In this document: positions 13,559 through 19,593 of the stretch, one piece after another
Position numbering within the stretch: the first letter of the stretch is position 1
Layout of the letters: every line of letters begins with the position of its first letter
Source of the DNA: an uncultured Oscillospiraceae bacterium
Lineage (GTDB): Bacteria; Bacillota; Clostridia; Oscillospirales; Oscillospiraceae
Reading direction: 5' to 3'
Assembly: GCA_910584045.1 (NCBI GenBank)
Contig: CAJTYO010000051.1
Span: forward strand, 1-19,593
DNA length: 19,593 nt
Notes under the pieces: generated by a model
Seen by the model: only the letters and a program-made list of their open reading frames with translations
Database searches by the model: none
Told to the model about the DNA's origin: nothing
Made by a program: the position numbers and the translations under genes

Positions 13559-14653
13559 ATGCCAAAGCTCATACATGCCGCAGACTTTCATCTGGACAGC
13601 GCCTTCGGCGGCCTTCCGCCGGAGAAAGCCCGGGAGCGCCGCCGGGAGAGCCGGGAGCTGATAGACCGTCTGGTGGATCTGGTCCAGGCGGAGGGGGCGG
13701 AAGTAGTTCTGCTGGCCGGAGACCTCTTCGACGGCCAACGGGTGTATCCCGAAACCCTGGAGCGGCTGAAGGCGGCGCTGGCCGCCATGGCCTGCCCGGT
13801 GTTCATCGCCCCCGGGAACCACGATCCATTCACTCCCCACAGCCCCTACGCCGCCCCCGGCTGGCCGGAGAACGTGCACATCTTCCGCCGGGAGGCTGTG
13901 GAGGCGGTGCTGCTGCCGGACCTGGACTGCGTGGTCTGCGGTGCGGCTTTCACCTCGCCCCGGCGGACAGACCCGCCCCTGGCGGGTCTGGACCTGCCCC
14001 GGGACGGACGGACCTATCTGCTCTGTCTCCACGGCGACGTAGGGAATCCCGGCAGTGAATATGCCCCCATCCTCCGGGAACATCTGGCCTCCAGCGGCGC
14101 ACATTACGCGGCGCTGGGACATGTACATCAGTGCTCCGGCCTCCAACAGGATGGCGGCACGGCCTGGGCTTACTCCGGCTGTCCGGAGGGCCGGGGCTTT
14201 GATGAGCTGGGGGACAAGGGCGTGCTGGCCGGTACGGCGGACCCCGACGGGGTTTACATGACCTTCGTGCCCCTGTGCCGGAGGCGGTATCGGATTTTAG
14301 AGGCAGATGTGACGGACATCTCCCCCGACGAGGCCCTGGCGGCCGTCATGCCGCCTACGGCGGCCCAGGACGTCTGCCGGATCATCTTCACAGGCGAGGC
14401 GGAGGCGTCGCAGATCAATCTCCCTGCCCTGGAGAGCGCCTGCCGGGACCGGTTTTACGCCCTGGAGCTGCGGGACAGGACAAGACCGGCCCAGAGCCTC
14501 TGGGCCCGGGCGGAGGAGGACACCCTGCGGGGTCTGTTCCTCCGGGAGCTGCGGGCGCGGTACGACGCCGCCTCCGACGAGGCGGCCAGGGAGCAGATCG
14601 CTCTGGCGGTGCGCTTTGGGCTGGCCGCTCTGGACGGGCGGGACCTTGGATAG
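13559..14653 (+). CDS. SbcD/YhaO-like metallophosphoesterase (DNA exonuclease family)
   Basis: This 364-residue protein has the calcineurin-like nuclease motifs of the Mre11/SbcD/YhaO group in order: HAADFHLDS (Asp9, His11), LLAGDLFDG (Asp55), APGNHDP (Asn87, His88), LCLHGD (His158) and LGHVHQC (His188, His190). A C-terminal region of about 120 residues is rich in charged helices and may be a partner-binding cap. In many Firmicutes the next gene is a large SbcC/YhaN-type ATPase. Here the next gene is asparaginase and no such ATPase is in the window. GGAGGGAGG lies seven bases upstream of the ATG, which is two bases after the ybaK stop. A nuclease role is expected from the family but could be modified without the ATPase partner. 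Confidence 0.88.
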   Translation: MPKLIHAADFHLDSAFGGLPPEKARERRRESRELIDRLVDLVQAEGAEVVLLAGDLFDGQRVYPETLERLKAALAAMACPVFIAPGNHDPFTPHSPYAAPGWPENVHIFRREAVEAVLLPDLDCVVCGAAFTSPRRTDPPLAGLDLPRDGRTYLLCLHGDVGNPGSEYAPILREHLASSGAHYAALGHVHQCSGLQQDGGTAWAYSGCPEGRGFDELGDKGVLAGTADPDGVYMTFVPLCRRRYRILEADVTDISPDEALAAVMPPTAAQDVCRIIFTGEAEASQINLPALESACRDRFYALELRDRTRPAQSLWARAEEDTLRGLFLRELRARYDAASDEAAREQIALAVRFGLAALDGRDLG

Positions 14654-14668
14654 CGGGAGGACAAGAGA

Positions 14669-15670
14669 ATGGAGAAGAAAAAGATTCTGCTGATCGGCAC
14701 GGGGGGAACCATTGCCTCCGAGATGGGGGAGAACGGCCTGACTCCGGAACTGACCAGCGAGCAGCTGCTGAAGTACATCCCGGATATCTCCGCCATATGC
14801 CGGATTTCCTGCCTGCAGCTCTTCAGTCTGGACAGCACCAACATCCAGCCCAAGCACTGGGCCCGGATTGCCGGGGCCATTCGTGAGAACTACCGGGAGT
14901 ACGACGGCTTCGTGGTCTCCCACGGCACGGACACCATGGCCTACACGGCGGCGGGCCTGAGCTATCTGGTCCAGGGCAGCCCCAAGCCCATCGTCCTGAC
15001 CGGAGCTCAGAAGCCCATCGGCTTTGAGACCACCGACAGCAAGCAGAATCTCCGGGATGCTGTGACGGTGGCGGCCTCCGGCATGGCGGGGGTGATGCTG
15101 GTCTTCAACGGCAAAATTATCATCGGCACCCGGGCGCGAAAGACCCGCAGCAAGAGCTTTGAGGCCTTTTCCAGCATCAATTACCCCCTGTTGGGCATGG
15201 TGCGTGACGGGCGGATCATCCGGTATATCAGCCCGGAGGCCCGGGCGGTGCCCCAGTTTTACGGCGAGGTCAACCCCCGTGTGGCGCTGATGAAGCTGAT
15301 CCCCGGGGCGGACTGCGGCGCGGCGGCATACTTGCTGGAGCACAACGACGCGCTGGTGATCGAGAGCTTCGGCGTGGGCGGTCTGCCCACCTACAAGGCG
15401 GGGGACTATTATGATACCGTGAAGACAGGTCTGGACGCGGGGAAGACCGTGGTGATGACCACCCAGGTGGAGAACGAGGGCAGCGACCTGGCGGTTTACC
15501 ACGTGGGGAGCTCCATTAAAAGAAATCTCCCGATTCTGGAGGCCTACGATATGACCACCGAGGCGGTATGCGCGAAGCTGATGTGGATTTTGGGACAGAC
15601 AACTGACCGAAAATGGGTGGAAGATCTGTTTTATACGCCGGTGGCCTGCGACATTTTGGCAATCAATTAA
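14669..15670 (+). CDS. ansA: L-asparaginase, type I (cytoplasmic)
   Basis: This 333-residue enzyme hydrolyses L-asparagine to aspartate and ammonia. The first catalytic motif TGGTIAS is at 11-17, with the nucleophile Thr. The second, SHGTDTMAYTA, is at 84-94, followed by VLTGAQKPIG. No signal peptide is present, so it is cytoplasmic, like AnsA of E. coli and B. subtilis. Length and domain layout (N-terminal catalytic domain, C-terminal domain from about 210) are normal for the family. A few asparaginase-family members act on Glu-tRNA(Gln) (GatD), but that group carries an N-terminal extension absent here. GGGAGG precedes the ATG, 15 bases after the previous stop. It is the last gene of the ymdB operon. 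Confidence 0.94.
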   Translation: MEKKKILLIGTGGTIASEMGENGLTPELTSEQLLKYIPDISAICRISCLQLFSLDSTNIQPKHWARIAGAIRENYREYDGFVVSHGTDTMAYTAAGLSYLVQGSPKPIVLTGAQKPIGFETTDSKQNLRDAVTVAASGMAGVMLVFNGKIIIGTRARKTRSKSFEAFSSINYPLLGMVRDGRIIRYISPEARAVPQFYGEVNPRVALMKLIPGADCGAAAYLLEHNDALVIESFGVGGLPTYKAGDYYDTVKTGLDAGKTVVMTTQVENEGSDLAVYHVGSSIKRNLPILEAYDMTTEAVCAKLMWILGQTTDRKWVEDLFYTPVACDILAIN

Positions 15671-15702
15671 ACAATCTGTTCATAGCCACGCGGATTCCAC
15701 GC

Positions 15703-15729
15703 CCGCTTTTTCGCCCGCGCGAAAAGCGG
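15703..15729. repeat. hairpin downstream of ansA
   Basis: CCGCTTTT (15703-15710) and AAAAGCGG (15722-15729) pair perfectly, with further GC pairing inside if one T bulges. It is placed to mark the 3' end of the ansA transcript but lacks a plus-strand U-tract, so its role as a terminator is uncertain. Confidence 0.4.
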
Positions 15730-15731
15730 TC

Positions 15732-15756
15732 AAAAAAGCCGCCCCGACCGGGCGGC
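15732..15756 (-). terminator. intrinsic terminator of the zinc-ribbon gene
   Basis: GCCGCCC (15738-15744) pairs with GGGCGGC (15750-15756) across a five-base loop. On the minus strand it is followed by six T (15732-15737). It lies 14 bases past the zinc-ribbon stop codon. Confidence 0.88.
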
Positions 15757-15770
15757 TATGGGTTGCTTTC

Positions 15771-16367
15771 TTACAGGGGCGCGCCGCATTCCGCGCAGAA
15801 CCGGGCTCCCTCCACCGTCGGGATCGCGCCGCACACAGAGCACGACCTCTGTCCCGCCGGCTTTCCGCAGTTGGGACAGAAATTCGCCCCCTCCGGCAGC
15901 GCCCAGCCGCAGGATGCGCAGCAGGCCTGCTCCTTCTCCGACTCGCTCTCCCGGAAATCGTTGATGTCCAGGGGCTTGCCCAGGAAGGTGAAGCGCTGAA
16001 CAAAGTCAAAAATCTCCTGGGGCAGCTTCTGTTGGCCAACGGCTCCGATCACCGCCGTGATCAGCAGCGGGGCGAAGACAATGTAGCCCACCGTGGCGGC
16101 CCCCAGCTTGTCCACCCAGCGGCCCGCCCCCAGGTCCACCGTCAGAAGGCCGCCGTAGACGCTCAGGCGCACCTGGATGGCCTGGTCCATGCCCACGAAT
16201 TTTTTCCAGCTCTCCGTCTGCCGGGCCTGGATGAAATAGCTGCTCTCCGACTGCGCCACGCCCTCTGTCTCCAGCCGCTTCTGGGTGCGCAGAAAATCCT
16301 CCAGCCCATGCGCCACGTCCTCCAGCGTCTGATTGCCGCCCATGCGGAATACCTTTGCGTCCGCCAT
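15771..16367 (-). CDS. membrane-associated double zinc-ribbon protein, function unknown
   Basis: I do not recognise a named family for this 198-residue protein. The N-terminal 80 residues are soluble and contain repeated charged/aromatic segments. A hydrophobic stretch (about 88-110, VGYIVFAPLLITAVIGAVG) could be one membrane helix. The C-terminus carries two zinc ribbons: Cys150/153 with Cys164/167 (CASC...CPNC) and Cys176/179 with Cys191/194 (CSVC...CAEC). An extra Cys149 precedes the first ribbon. Proteins of this style are common in clostridia and are often described only as zinc-ribbon proteins. GGAGG precedes the ATG. It has its own near-consensus promoter and a terminator, so it is a single-gene unit downstream of the XRE regulator. 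Confidence 0.85.
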   Translation of the reverse strand: MADAKVFRMGGNQTLEDVAHGLEDFLRTQKRLETEGVAQSESSYFIQARQTESWKKFVGMDQAIQVRLSVYGGLLTVDLGAGRWVDKLGAATVGYIVFAPLLITAVIGAVGQQKLPQEIFDFVQRFTFLGKPLDINDFRESESEKEQACCASCGWALPEGANFCPNCGKPAGQRSCSVCGAIPTVEGARFCAECGAPL

Positions 16368-16416
16368 GCCGTGTTCCTCCGTTTCCCCGCCGCAGGGGCG
16401 GTGATTTTATGGGGCC

Positions 16417-16445
16417 ATTGTACCACGGCGGCGGGAGATTGTCAA
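16417..16445 (-). promoter_or_regulatory. sigma-A promoter of the zinc-ribbon gene
   Basis: Perfect TTGACA (16440-16445), 17 bases, TACAAT (16417-16422), read on the minus strand. It lies in the 85-base gap after the XRE gene and shows that the zinc-ribbon gene can be expressed alone. Confidence 0.85.
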
Positions 16446-16452
16446 TTTACCG

Positions 16453-17340
16453 CTATATGTCCAGCTTCGGTCCCAGTACGATCCAGGCAGCGCCGCAGAG
16501 GACCCCGCCCACCGGATAGATGACGGCGGCCAGCTCCCATTTGGTATAGGCCAGTCCCATAAGCAGAAAGAGGGCGGTGGCCAGGATCATGATGAGGGAG
16601 CAGGCGGTAACCGCCCGGCGGCGGCGCTCCCTGTCCTCGGAGGTGGGGGCGTTCCGTCGGTTGTACTTGGCGATGTTGTACTTGTCCTCCAGCATACCGC
16701 CGTAGACCAGGAAATAGACCGCCCCCGCCACGATCAGAAGGAAGAGGGTCCCCAACAGGGATTCATAGGGCTCTCGCTCCGGGAAGACCGTAAAGGCCAG
16801 GACCAGAAGAAACACGCCAAAGAGGATGGCCCCCACGCCTCCCGCGATGTACCAGATGTAGCGGCGGCGGAAATCCGCCTTTTGTTTTTCGGTGTAAAAA
16901 TCCCGGAGAACGGGGTACTGCTTGCGGAAGTTGTCCTCCTCCATGCCGCTGGCGATGAACACCACCACCGCCGCCGCGAGGATCAGGAAAAACGACGCCG
17001 CGCCAATCATGCTGTTCAGCAGGCTCAACAGACCCATCACCGCTGCGCCGGCGATGATGGCAGATACGCCCCCGGCAACCTTCCGGGCGTAGAGGGTCAT
17101 GAAGCGGTCATACCCGGCGCTGTCCTCGCTGAGAGATTTCTCCACGCTGCCCCGGAGGAGGGTGTCCATATCGGTGTGGAACATATCGCACAGCTTCAAT
17201 AATGTATCCATCTCCGGGAAGCTGGTTCCGGACTCCCACTTGGAGACGGACTGGCGGCTGACCTCCAGACGCTCGGCCAGCTGCTCCTGGGTGACGCCCT
17301 CCCGGGCGCGGAGAAATTGAAGATTTTCGCCTAAAGACAT
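16453..17340 (-). CDS. XRE-type HTH regulator with a C-terminal multi-helix membrane domain
   Basis: This 295-residue protein starts with a Cro/CI-type HTH domain: LGENLQFLRAREGVTQEQLAERLEVSRQSVSKWESGTSFPEMDTLLKLCDMF (residues 3-54). The rest has about six predicted membrane helices, near 87-108, 113-131, 161-184, 196-214, 243-264 and 270-289, separated by short charged loops. Membrane-tethered XRE proteins of this layout are frequent in Clostridia and may couple a membrane or envelope signal to transcription. The signal is unknown. AAGGAGG supports the ATG. The promoter has a perfect TATAAT and overlaps a palindrome that also faces the divergent yfbR gene, so autoregulation is plausible. Confidence 0.88.
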   Translation of the reverse strand: MSLGENLQFLRAREGVTQEQLAERLEVSRQSVSKWESGTSFPEMDTLLKLCDMFHTDMDTLLRGSVEKSLSEDSAGYDRFMTLYARKVAGGVSAIIAGAAVMGLLSLLNSMIGAASFFLILAAAVVVFIASGMEEDNFRKQYPVLRDFYTEKQKADFRRRYIWYIAGGVGAILFGVFLLVLAFTVFPEREPYESLLGTLFLLIVAGAVYFLVYGGMLEDKYNIAKYNRRNAPTSEDRERRRRAVTACSLIMILATALFLLMGLAYTKWELAAVIYPVGGVLCGAAWIVLGPKLDI

Positions 17341-17405
17341 TGCTCTGTCCTCCTTATAAAGATGGACCTATCTTACCCGTGCAGGGATGTAACTTCCAGC
17401 GATAC

Positions 17406-17446
17406 GCGGTTGCGTTTGAGTGGGTTGGATGCAAATTTGCGGTTGC
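17406..17446. repeat. direct repeat and palindrome in the XRE leader
   Basis: GCGGTTGC occurs at 17406-17413 and 17439-17446, and between them lies the perfect palindrome GCAAATTTGC (17431-17440). All are within the untranslated leader of the XRE transcript. Possible operators, or chance. Confidence 0.35.
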
Positions 17447-17473
17447 ATTGCCTGTTTCAGGAAACACTCTGTA

Positions 17474-17493
17474 TATTATATCAAAATATAATA
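17474..17493. promoter_or_regulatory. palindromic operator candidate with opposed -10 boxes
   Basis: TATTATAT (17474-17481), CAAA, ATATAATA (17486-17493) is a perfect 8-4-8 palindrome. The same bases give TATAAT as the -10 of the XRE promoter on the minus strand (17475-17480) and TATAAT on the plus strand (17487-17492), facing yfbR. The plus-strand -35 is poor. A repressor bound here would block both directions. Confidence 0.55.
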
Positions 17494-17503
17494 CAAAATG
17501 CAA
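17475..17503 (-). promoter_or_regulatory. sigma-A promoter of the XRE regulator gene
   Basis: TTGCAT (17498-17503), 17 bases, perfect TATAAT (17475-17480) on the minus strand. The start would be near 17468, giving a leader of about 128 bases, long for a single regulator gene. Confidence 0.85.
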
Positions 17504-17547
17504 TCACCTGTAGGGCGGCGGCAGCGAACATAGAAAGGACCTTTCCC

Positions 17548-18126
17548 ATGCATAAATTTTTCGCCTATATCTCCCGGATGAAGTATATCACCCGCTGGTC
17601 TCTGATGCGCAACAGCGTGTCAGAGAACATCCAGGAGCACAGCCACATGGTGGCCGTACTGGCCCACGCCCTGGGGGTCATCCGTCGGGACGTGTTCCAC
17701 CGGCCCTGCGATCCCGACGCATGCGCCTCTGCGGCGCTGTTCCACGACGCGCCGGAGATCTTCACCGGCGACCTACCCACCCCCATCAAATACCACACAC
17801 CCGCCATCCGGGATGCCTATCGTCAGGTGGAGGCCGAGGCGGCCGAGAAGCTGCTGGGGATGCTGCCCCAGGCGCTGCGTCCCGCCTACGCCCCCCTGCT
17901 GCGGGAGGAGGACCCGGAGGTGAACCGGATCGTCAAGGCCGCCGACAAGCTCTCCGCCTACATCAAGTGTCTGGAGGAACTGGAGGCGGGGAACAATGAG
18001 TTTGGCGACGCCGCCGGCGAGACTCTGGAGGCCCTGCGGGGGATGGAGATGGAGGAGGTGGCCTGGTTTCTGGACCACTTCGCCGAGGCGTTCGGCCTGA
18101 CTTTGGACGGCCTCCAGAGGGGCTAG
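17548..18126 (+). CDS. yfbR: YfbR-like HD-domain 5'-deoxynucleotidase
   Basis: This 192-residue HD-superfamily phosphohydrolase removes phosphate from deoxynucleoside 5'-monophosphates in E. coli YfbR. Similarity to that protein runs along the whole length: FFAYISRMKYITRWSLMRN (the substrate-site Arg16 and Trp17), ENIQEHSHMVAVLAHAL (His31), ALFHDAPEIFTGDLPTPIKY (His66, Asp67), KAADKLSAYIKCLEELEAGNNEF (Asp133), and the C-terminal FGLTLD segment. The ATG at 17548 has AAAGGA about nine bases upstream. A longer open frame to 17362 is non-coding leader. The stop codon TAG at 18124-18126 lies inside the left end of a MITE-like element, so the original C-terminus may have been altered by a few residues. 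Confidence 0.93.
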   Translation: MHKFFAYISRMKYITRWSLMRNSVSENIQEHSHMVAVLAHALGVIRRDVFHRPCDPDACASAALFHDAPEIFTGDLPTPIKYHTPAIRDAYRQVEAEAAEKLLGMLPQALRPAYAPLLREEDPEVNRIVKAADKLSAYIKCLEELEAGNNEFGDAAGETLEALRGMEMEEVAWFLDHFAEAFGLTLDGLQRG

Positions 18127-18253
18127 AGTCTGTTTTAAAACTGGCGGAATGCCGGACAAGGACAGCTTTTTTGCTGAGCAGGGAAAATCAACGATGCTTC
18201 AGTGGAAAAGATCCCCTCAGACTGCGTTTTGACGGTTTTCAAACAGACTCTAG
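18123..18253. mobile_element. MITE-like element, 131 bases, 19-base terminal inverted repeats
   Basis: CTAGAGTCTGTTTTAAAAC (18123-18141) and its inverted copy ending AAACAGACTCTAG (18235-18253) match at 18 of 19 positions and enclose 93 bases with no open frame. The outermost CTAG on both sides is consistent with a TA (or CTAG) target duplication, as seen with IS630/Tc1-type MITEs. No transposase is present. The left end overlaps the yfbR stop codon. As RNA the ends would form a long stem. Family membership is an inference; other copies in the genome would prove it. Confidence 0.65.
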
Positions 18254-18267
18254 AGCGGAGCCGGGGC

Positions 18268-18318
18268 GTGTTTTCTGAAAAAAATTCTGTTTCACTCTGT
18301 TTTTTTAGCAGAAAACAC
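18268..18318. repeat. long interrupted inverted repeat abutting the rimP promoter
   Basis: GTGTTTTCTG (18268-18277) is perfectly complementary to CAGAAAACAC (18309-18318). Just inside, A7 (18278-18284) faces T7 (18300-18306) across a two-base bulge, leaving a 15-base loop. The right arm ends one base before the rimP -35 box. It could be a read-through terminator for yfbR, an operator or a cruciform-prone site. Confidence 0.55.
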
Positions 18319-18347
18319 TTGCCATTTCTAGAGATTTGTGGTATTAT
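18319..18347 (+). promoter_or_regulatory. sigma-A promoter of the rimP-nusA operon
   Basis: TTGCCA (18319-18324), 17 bases, TATTAT (18342-18347). Transcription would start near 18354, about 120 bases before rimP. Confidence 0.82.
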
Positions 18348-18370
18348 CCCTATGTTAGCATGAGTAAAAC

Positions 18371-18398
18371 AGAGTGGACTTTGCGGTCCGCTCTTTTT
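18371..18398 (+). terminator. attenuator-like terminator in the rimP-nusA leader
   Basis: AGAGTGGAC (18371-18379) pairs with GTCCGCTCT (18386-18394), including one U-G pair, with a six-base loop and five T at the end (18394-18398). It lies between the promoter and the first gene, so it must be leaky or regulated. In B. subtilis the equivalent leader terminator responds to NusA and gives feedback control. The same role here is inferred by analogy. Confidence 0.75.
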
Positions 18399-18475
18399 CA
18401 TGACTAAATTTGATGGAGCAAAATTCCTCCCGGTGCGCACAGACGTCAGCGGAGTGAAGAAAACGAGGAGATGCC

Positions 18476-18934
18476 ATGGCGAAGATCACGGAGTTAGCGG
18501 CGGAGCTGGCCCGCCCGGTGGTGGTGGAGGCCGGCTGCGAGCTGTGGGATGTAGAATACGTCCGGGAGGCCGGAACCTGGTTCCTGCGGATCTATATTGA
18601 CAAGGCGGAGGGCGTGGATATTCTCGACTGCGAGAAGGTCAGCCGTGCCCTCAGCGACCTGCTGGACGAGGCGGACCCTATCGAGGGCAGCTACACCCTG
18701 GAGGTATCCTCTGCCGGAGCCGAGCGGCCCTTAAAGCGTCCAGGGGACTTCCAGCGGTTCATGGGAAGTCCTGTGGCCGTGAAGCTCTACAGGGCCAGGG
18801 ATGGGCGCAAGGAGTTCGCCGGTGTGTTATCGGGATACGGTGAGGACGGCAGCGTCACTATCACCGTGGGAGACGGGACCATGACCTTCGAGAAGGGCGA
18901 GGTGGCTTTATGCCGCCTGCGGATAGAATTTTAA
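18476..18934 (+). CDS. rimP: ribosome maturation factor RimP
   Basis: A 152-residue protein needed for maturation of the 30S subunit. It has the RimP N-domain pattern ELARPVVVEAGCELWDVEYVREAGTWFLRIYIDKAEGVDILDCEKVSRALSD-type sequence, the signature LEVSSAGAERPLKRPGDFQRFMG, and the C-terminal SH3-like barrel with FAGVLSGYGEDGSVTI. Length is normal. Two ATGs (18471, 18476) are in different frames; the one at 18476 is in frame and lies five bases after GAGGAG. It is the first gene of the operon, followed 52 bases later by nusA, the usual order in Firmicutes. Confidence 0.96.
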   Translation: MAKITELAAELARPVVVEAGCELWDVEYVREAGTWFLRIYIDKAEGVDILDCEKVSRALSDLLDEADPIEGSYTLEVSSAGAERPLKRPGDFQRFMGSPVAVKLYRARDGRKEFAGVLSGYGEDGSVTITVGDGTMTFEKGEVALCRLRIEF

Positions 18935-18986
18935 TCGGTTTTGATGCACCTGTCTGTTGTATATGAGATAAAATGGGAGTGAAGAT

Positions 18987-19593
18987 ATGAAATGTGATGA
19001 GATTTTTGCGGCGCTGGATATGCTGGAGAAGGAGCGGGGCATCTCGCCCACCTTCATGATGGATAAAATCATTCAGGCGCTGACCACCGCATACAAGAAG
19101 GACCACGAGGGCGTGGAGAACGTGATCGTGGATGTGGACGAGGTAAAAAAGGACCTGAAGATGTACGTCCAGAAGGAGATCGTGGAGGAGGTGGAGTATC
19201 CCGGCACCCAGATGAGTCTGGAGGAGGCCCGGGAGAAGTACCGGCGCATCGACGTGGGCGGCGTGGTGAACATCCCGGTGGACAACGTGGAGTTCGGCCG
19301 CATCGCCGCCGGCAACGGCAAGCAGGTGATTATTCAGGGCCTGCGGGAGGCCGAGCGGGGCATGGTCTACGACGAGTTCAACTCCAAGCAGCATGAGATC
19401 CTTACCGGCGTGGTCAGCCGCATTGATCCCCGCTCCGGCAACGTGTCCCTGCACATCGGCACGGGGCCGGAGTCTACGGAGGCCATGCTGGCCTCCAGCG
19501 AGCAGATCAAGACCGAGGAGCTGGTGGAGGGCCAGCATGTGAAGGTGTACGTGGTGGAGGTCCGCCGCAGCACCCGGGGTCCCCAGGTGCTCA
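18987..19593 (+). CDS. nusA: transcription termination/antitermination factor NusA (5' part, runs off the right edge)
   Basis: NusA binds RNA polymerase and modulates pausing, termination and antitermination. The 202 visible residues cover the N-terminal RNAP-binding domain (MKCDEIFAALDMLEKERGIS, ALTTAYKK, YPGTQMSLEEAR, VDNVEFGRIAAGNGKQVIIQGLREAER) and the S1 domain from about residue 133 (EILTGVVSRIDPRSGNVSLHIG...VKVYVVEVRRSTRGPQVL). The KH domains lie beyond the window. The start ATG at 18987 follows GGGAGTG. Identification is secure from the N-domain plus S1 order and the position after rimP. Confidence 0.96.
   Translation, partial: MKCDEIFAALDMLEKERGISPTFMMDKIIQALTTAYKKDHEGVENVIVDVDEVKKDLKMYVQKEIVEEVEYPGTQMSLEEAREKYRRIDVGGVVNIPVDNVEFGRIAAGNGKQVIIQGLREAERGMVYDEFNSKQHEILTGVVSRIDPRSGNVSLHIGTGPESTEAMLASSEQIKTEELVEGQHVKVYVVEVRRSTRGPQVL

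Noticed and set aside
14297..15502. 401-codon open frame on the minus strand
   Set aside because: Antisense to ansA and the metallophosphoesterase gene; no family features.
17362..17547. 62-codon N-terminal extension of YfbR
   Set aside because: It covers the divergent promoter region. The start at 17548 matches E. coli YfbR and has its own ribosome binding site.

Overview
The window looks like chromosomal core DNA from a GC-rich member of the Clostridia, most likely the Oscillospiraceae/Ruminococcaceae side. This is inferred from AGGAGG-type ribosome binding sites, well-formed sigma-A promoters (TTGCAT/TTGACA, 17 bases, TATNNT), a Firmicutes-style L13 leader, the rimP-nusA order, and hexameric glutamate dehydrogenases very close to the Clostridium symbiosum enzyme. 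No tRNA, rRNA, CRISPR array, phage gene or transposase was seen.

Layout. The left edge holds the 5' part of rplM (minus strand) with its promoter and a structured leader. Next come a TtcA-like PP-loop ATPase and a DUF2461 protein (plus strand), then a TatD-family nuclease (minus). From 3037 to 8451, minus strand, lies a five-gene peptide/nickel-type ABC importer: lipoprotein binding protein, two ATPases, two permeases, with overlapping start and stop codons. Upstream of it, after a clear terminator, sits a tandem pair of glutamate dehydrogenase genes (8617-11322, minus). About 480 bases further on, a plus-strand operon (11852-15670) encodes a YmdB-like phosphodiesterase, an ASCH protein, a YbaK-type aminoacyl-tRNA deacylase, an SbcD-like metallophosphoesterase and a type I asparaginase. 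Then come a zinc-ribbon membrane protein and an XRE-type regulator with a membrane domain (both minus), a YfbR-like 5'-nucleotidase (plus), a 131-base MITE-like element, and the start of the rimP-nusA operon (plus), which runs off the right edge.

How it fits together. The importer, the glutamate dehydrogenase pair and the asparaginase suggest peptide and amino-acid nitrogen metabolism, but they are separate transcription units and the link is an inference. The rest is housekeeping: ribosome and transcription (rplM, rimP, nusA), tRNA modification and proofreading, and nucleotide turnover.

The most striking observation is that the second glutamate dehydrogenase (8617-9960) is an intact 447-residue protein that aligns position for position with the C. 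symbiosum enzyme but has lost its catalytic lysine (Lys125 to Ala), together with Thr209 to Ala and Asn373 to Gly in the cofactor/active-site region. Its substrate-binding lysines, Asp165 and Ser380 are kept. It lies 15 bases behind a canonical gdhA, which suggests a non-catalytic, possibly regulatory, subunit. Other points of interest are a palindrome overlapping two opposed promoters at the XRE gene, the MITE-like element supplying the yfbR stop codon, attenuator-like leaders at rplM and rimP, and phased repeats upstream of gdhA.
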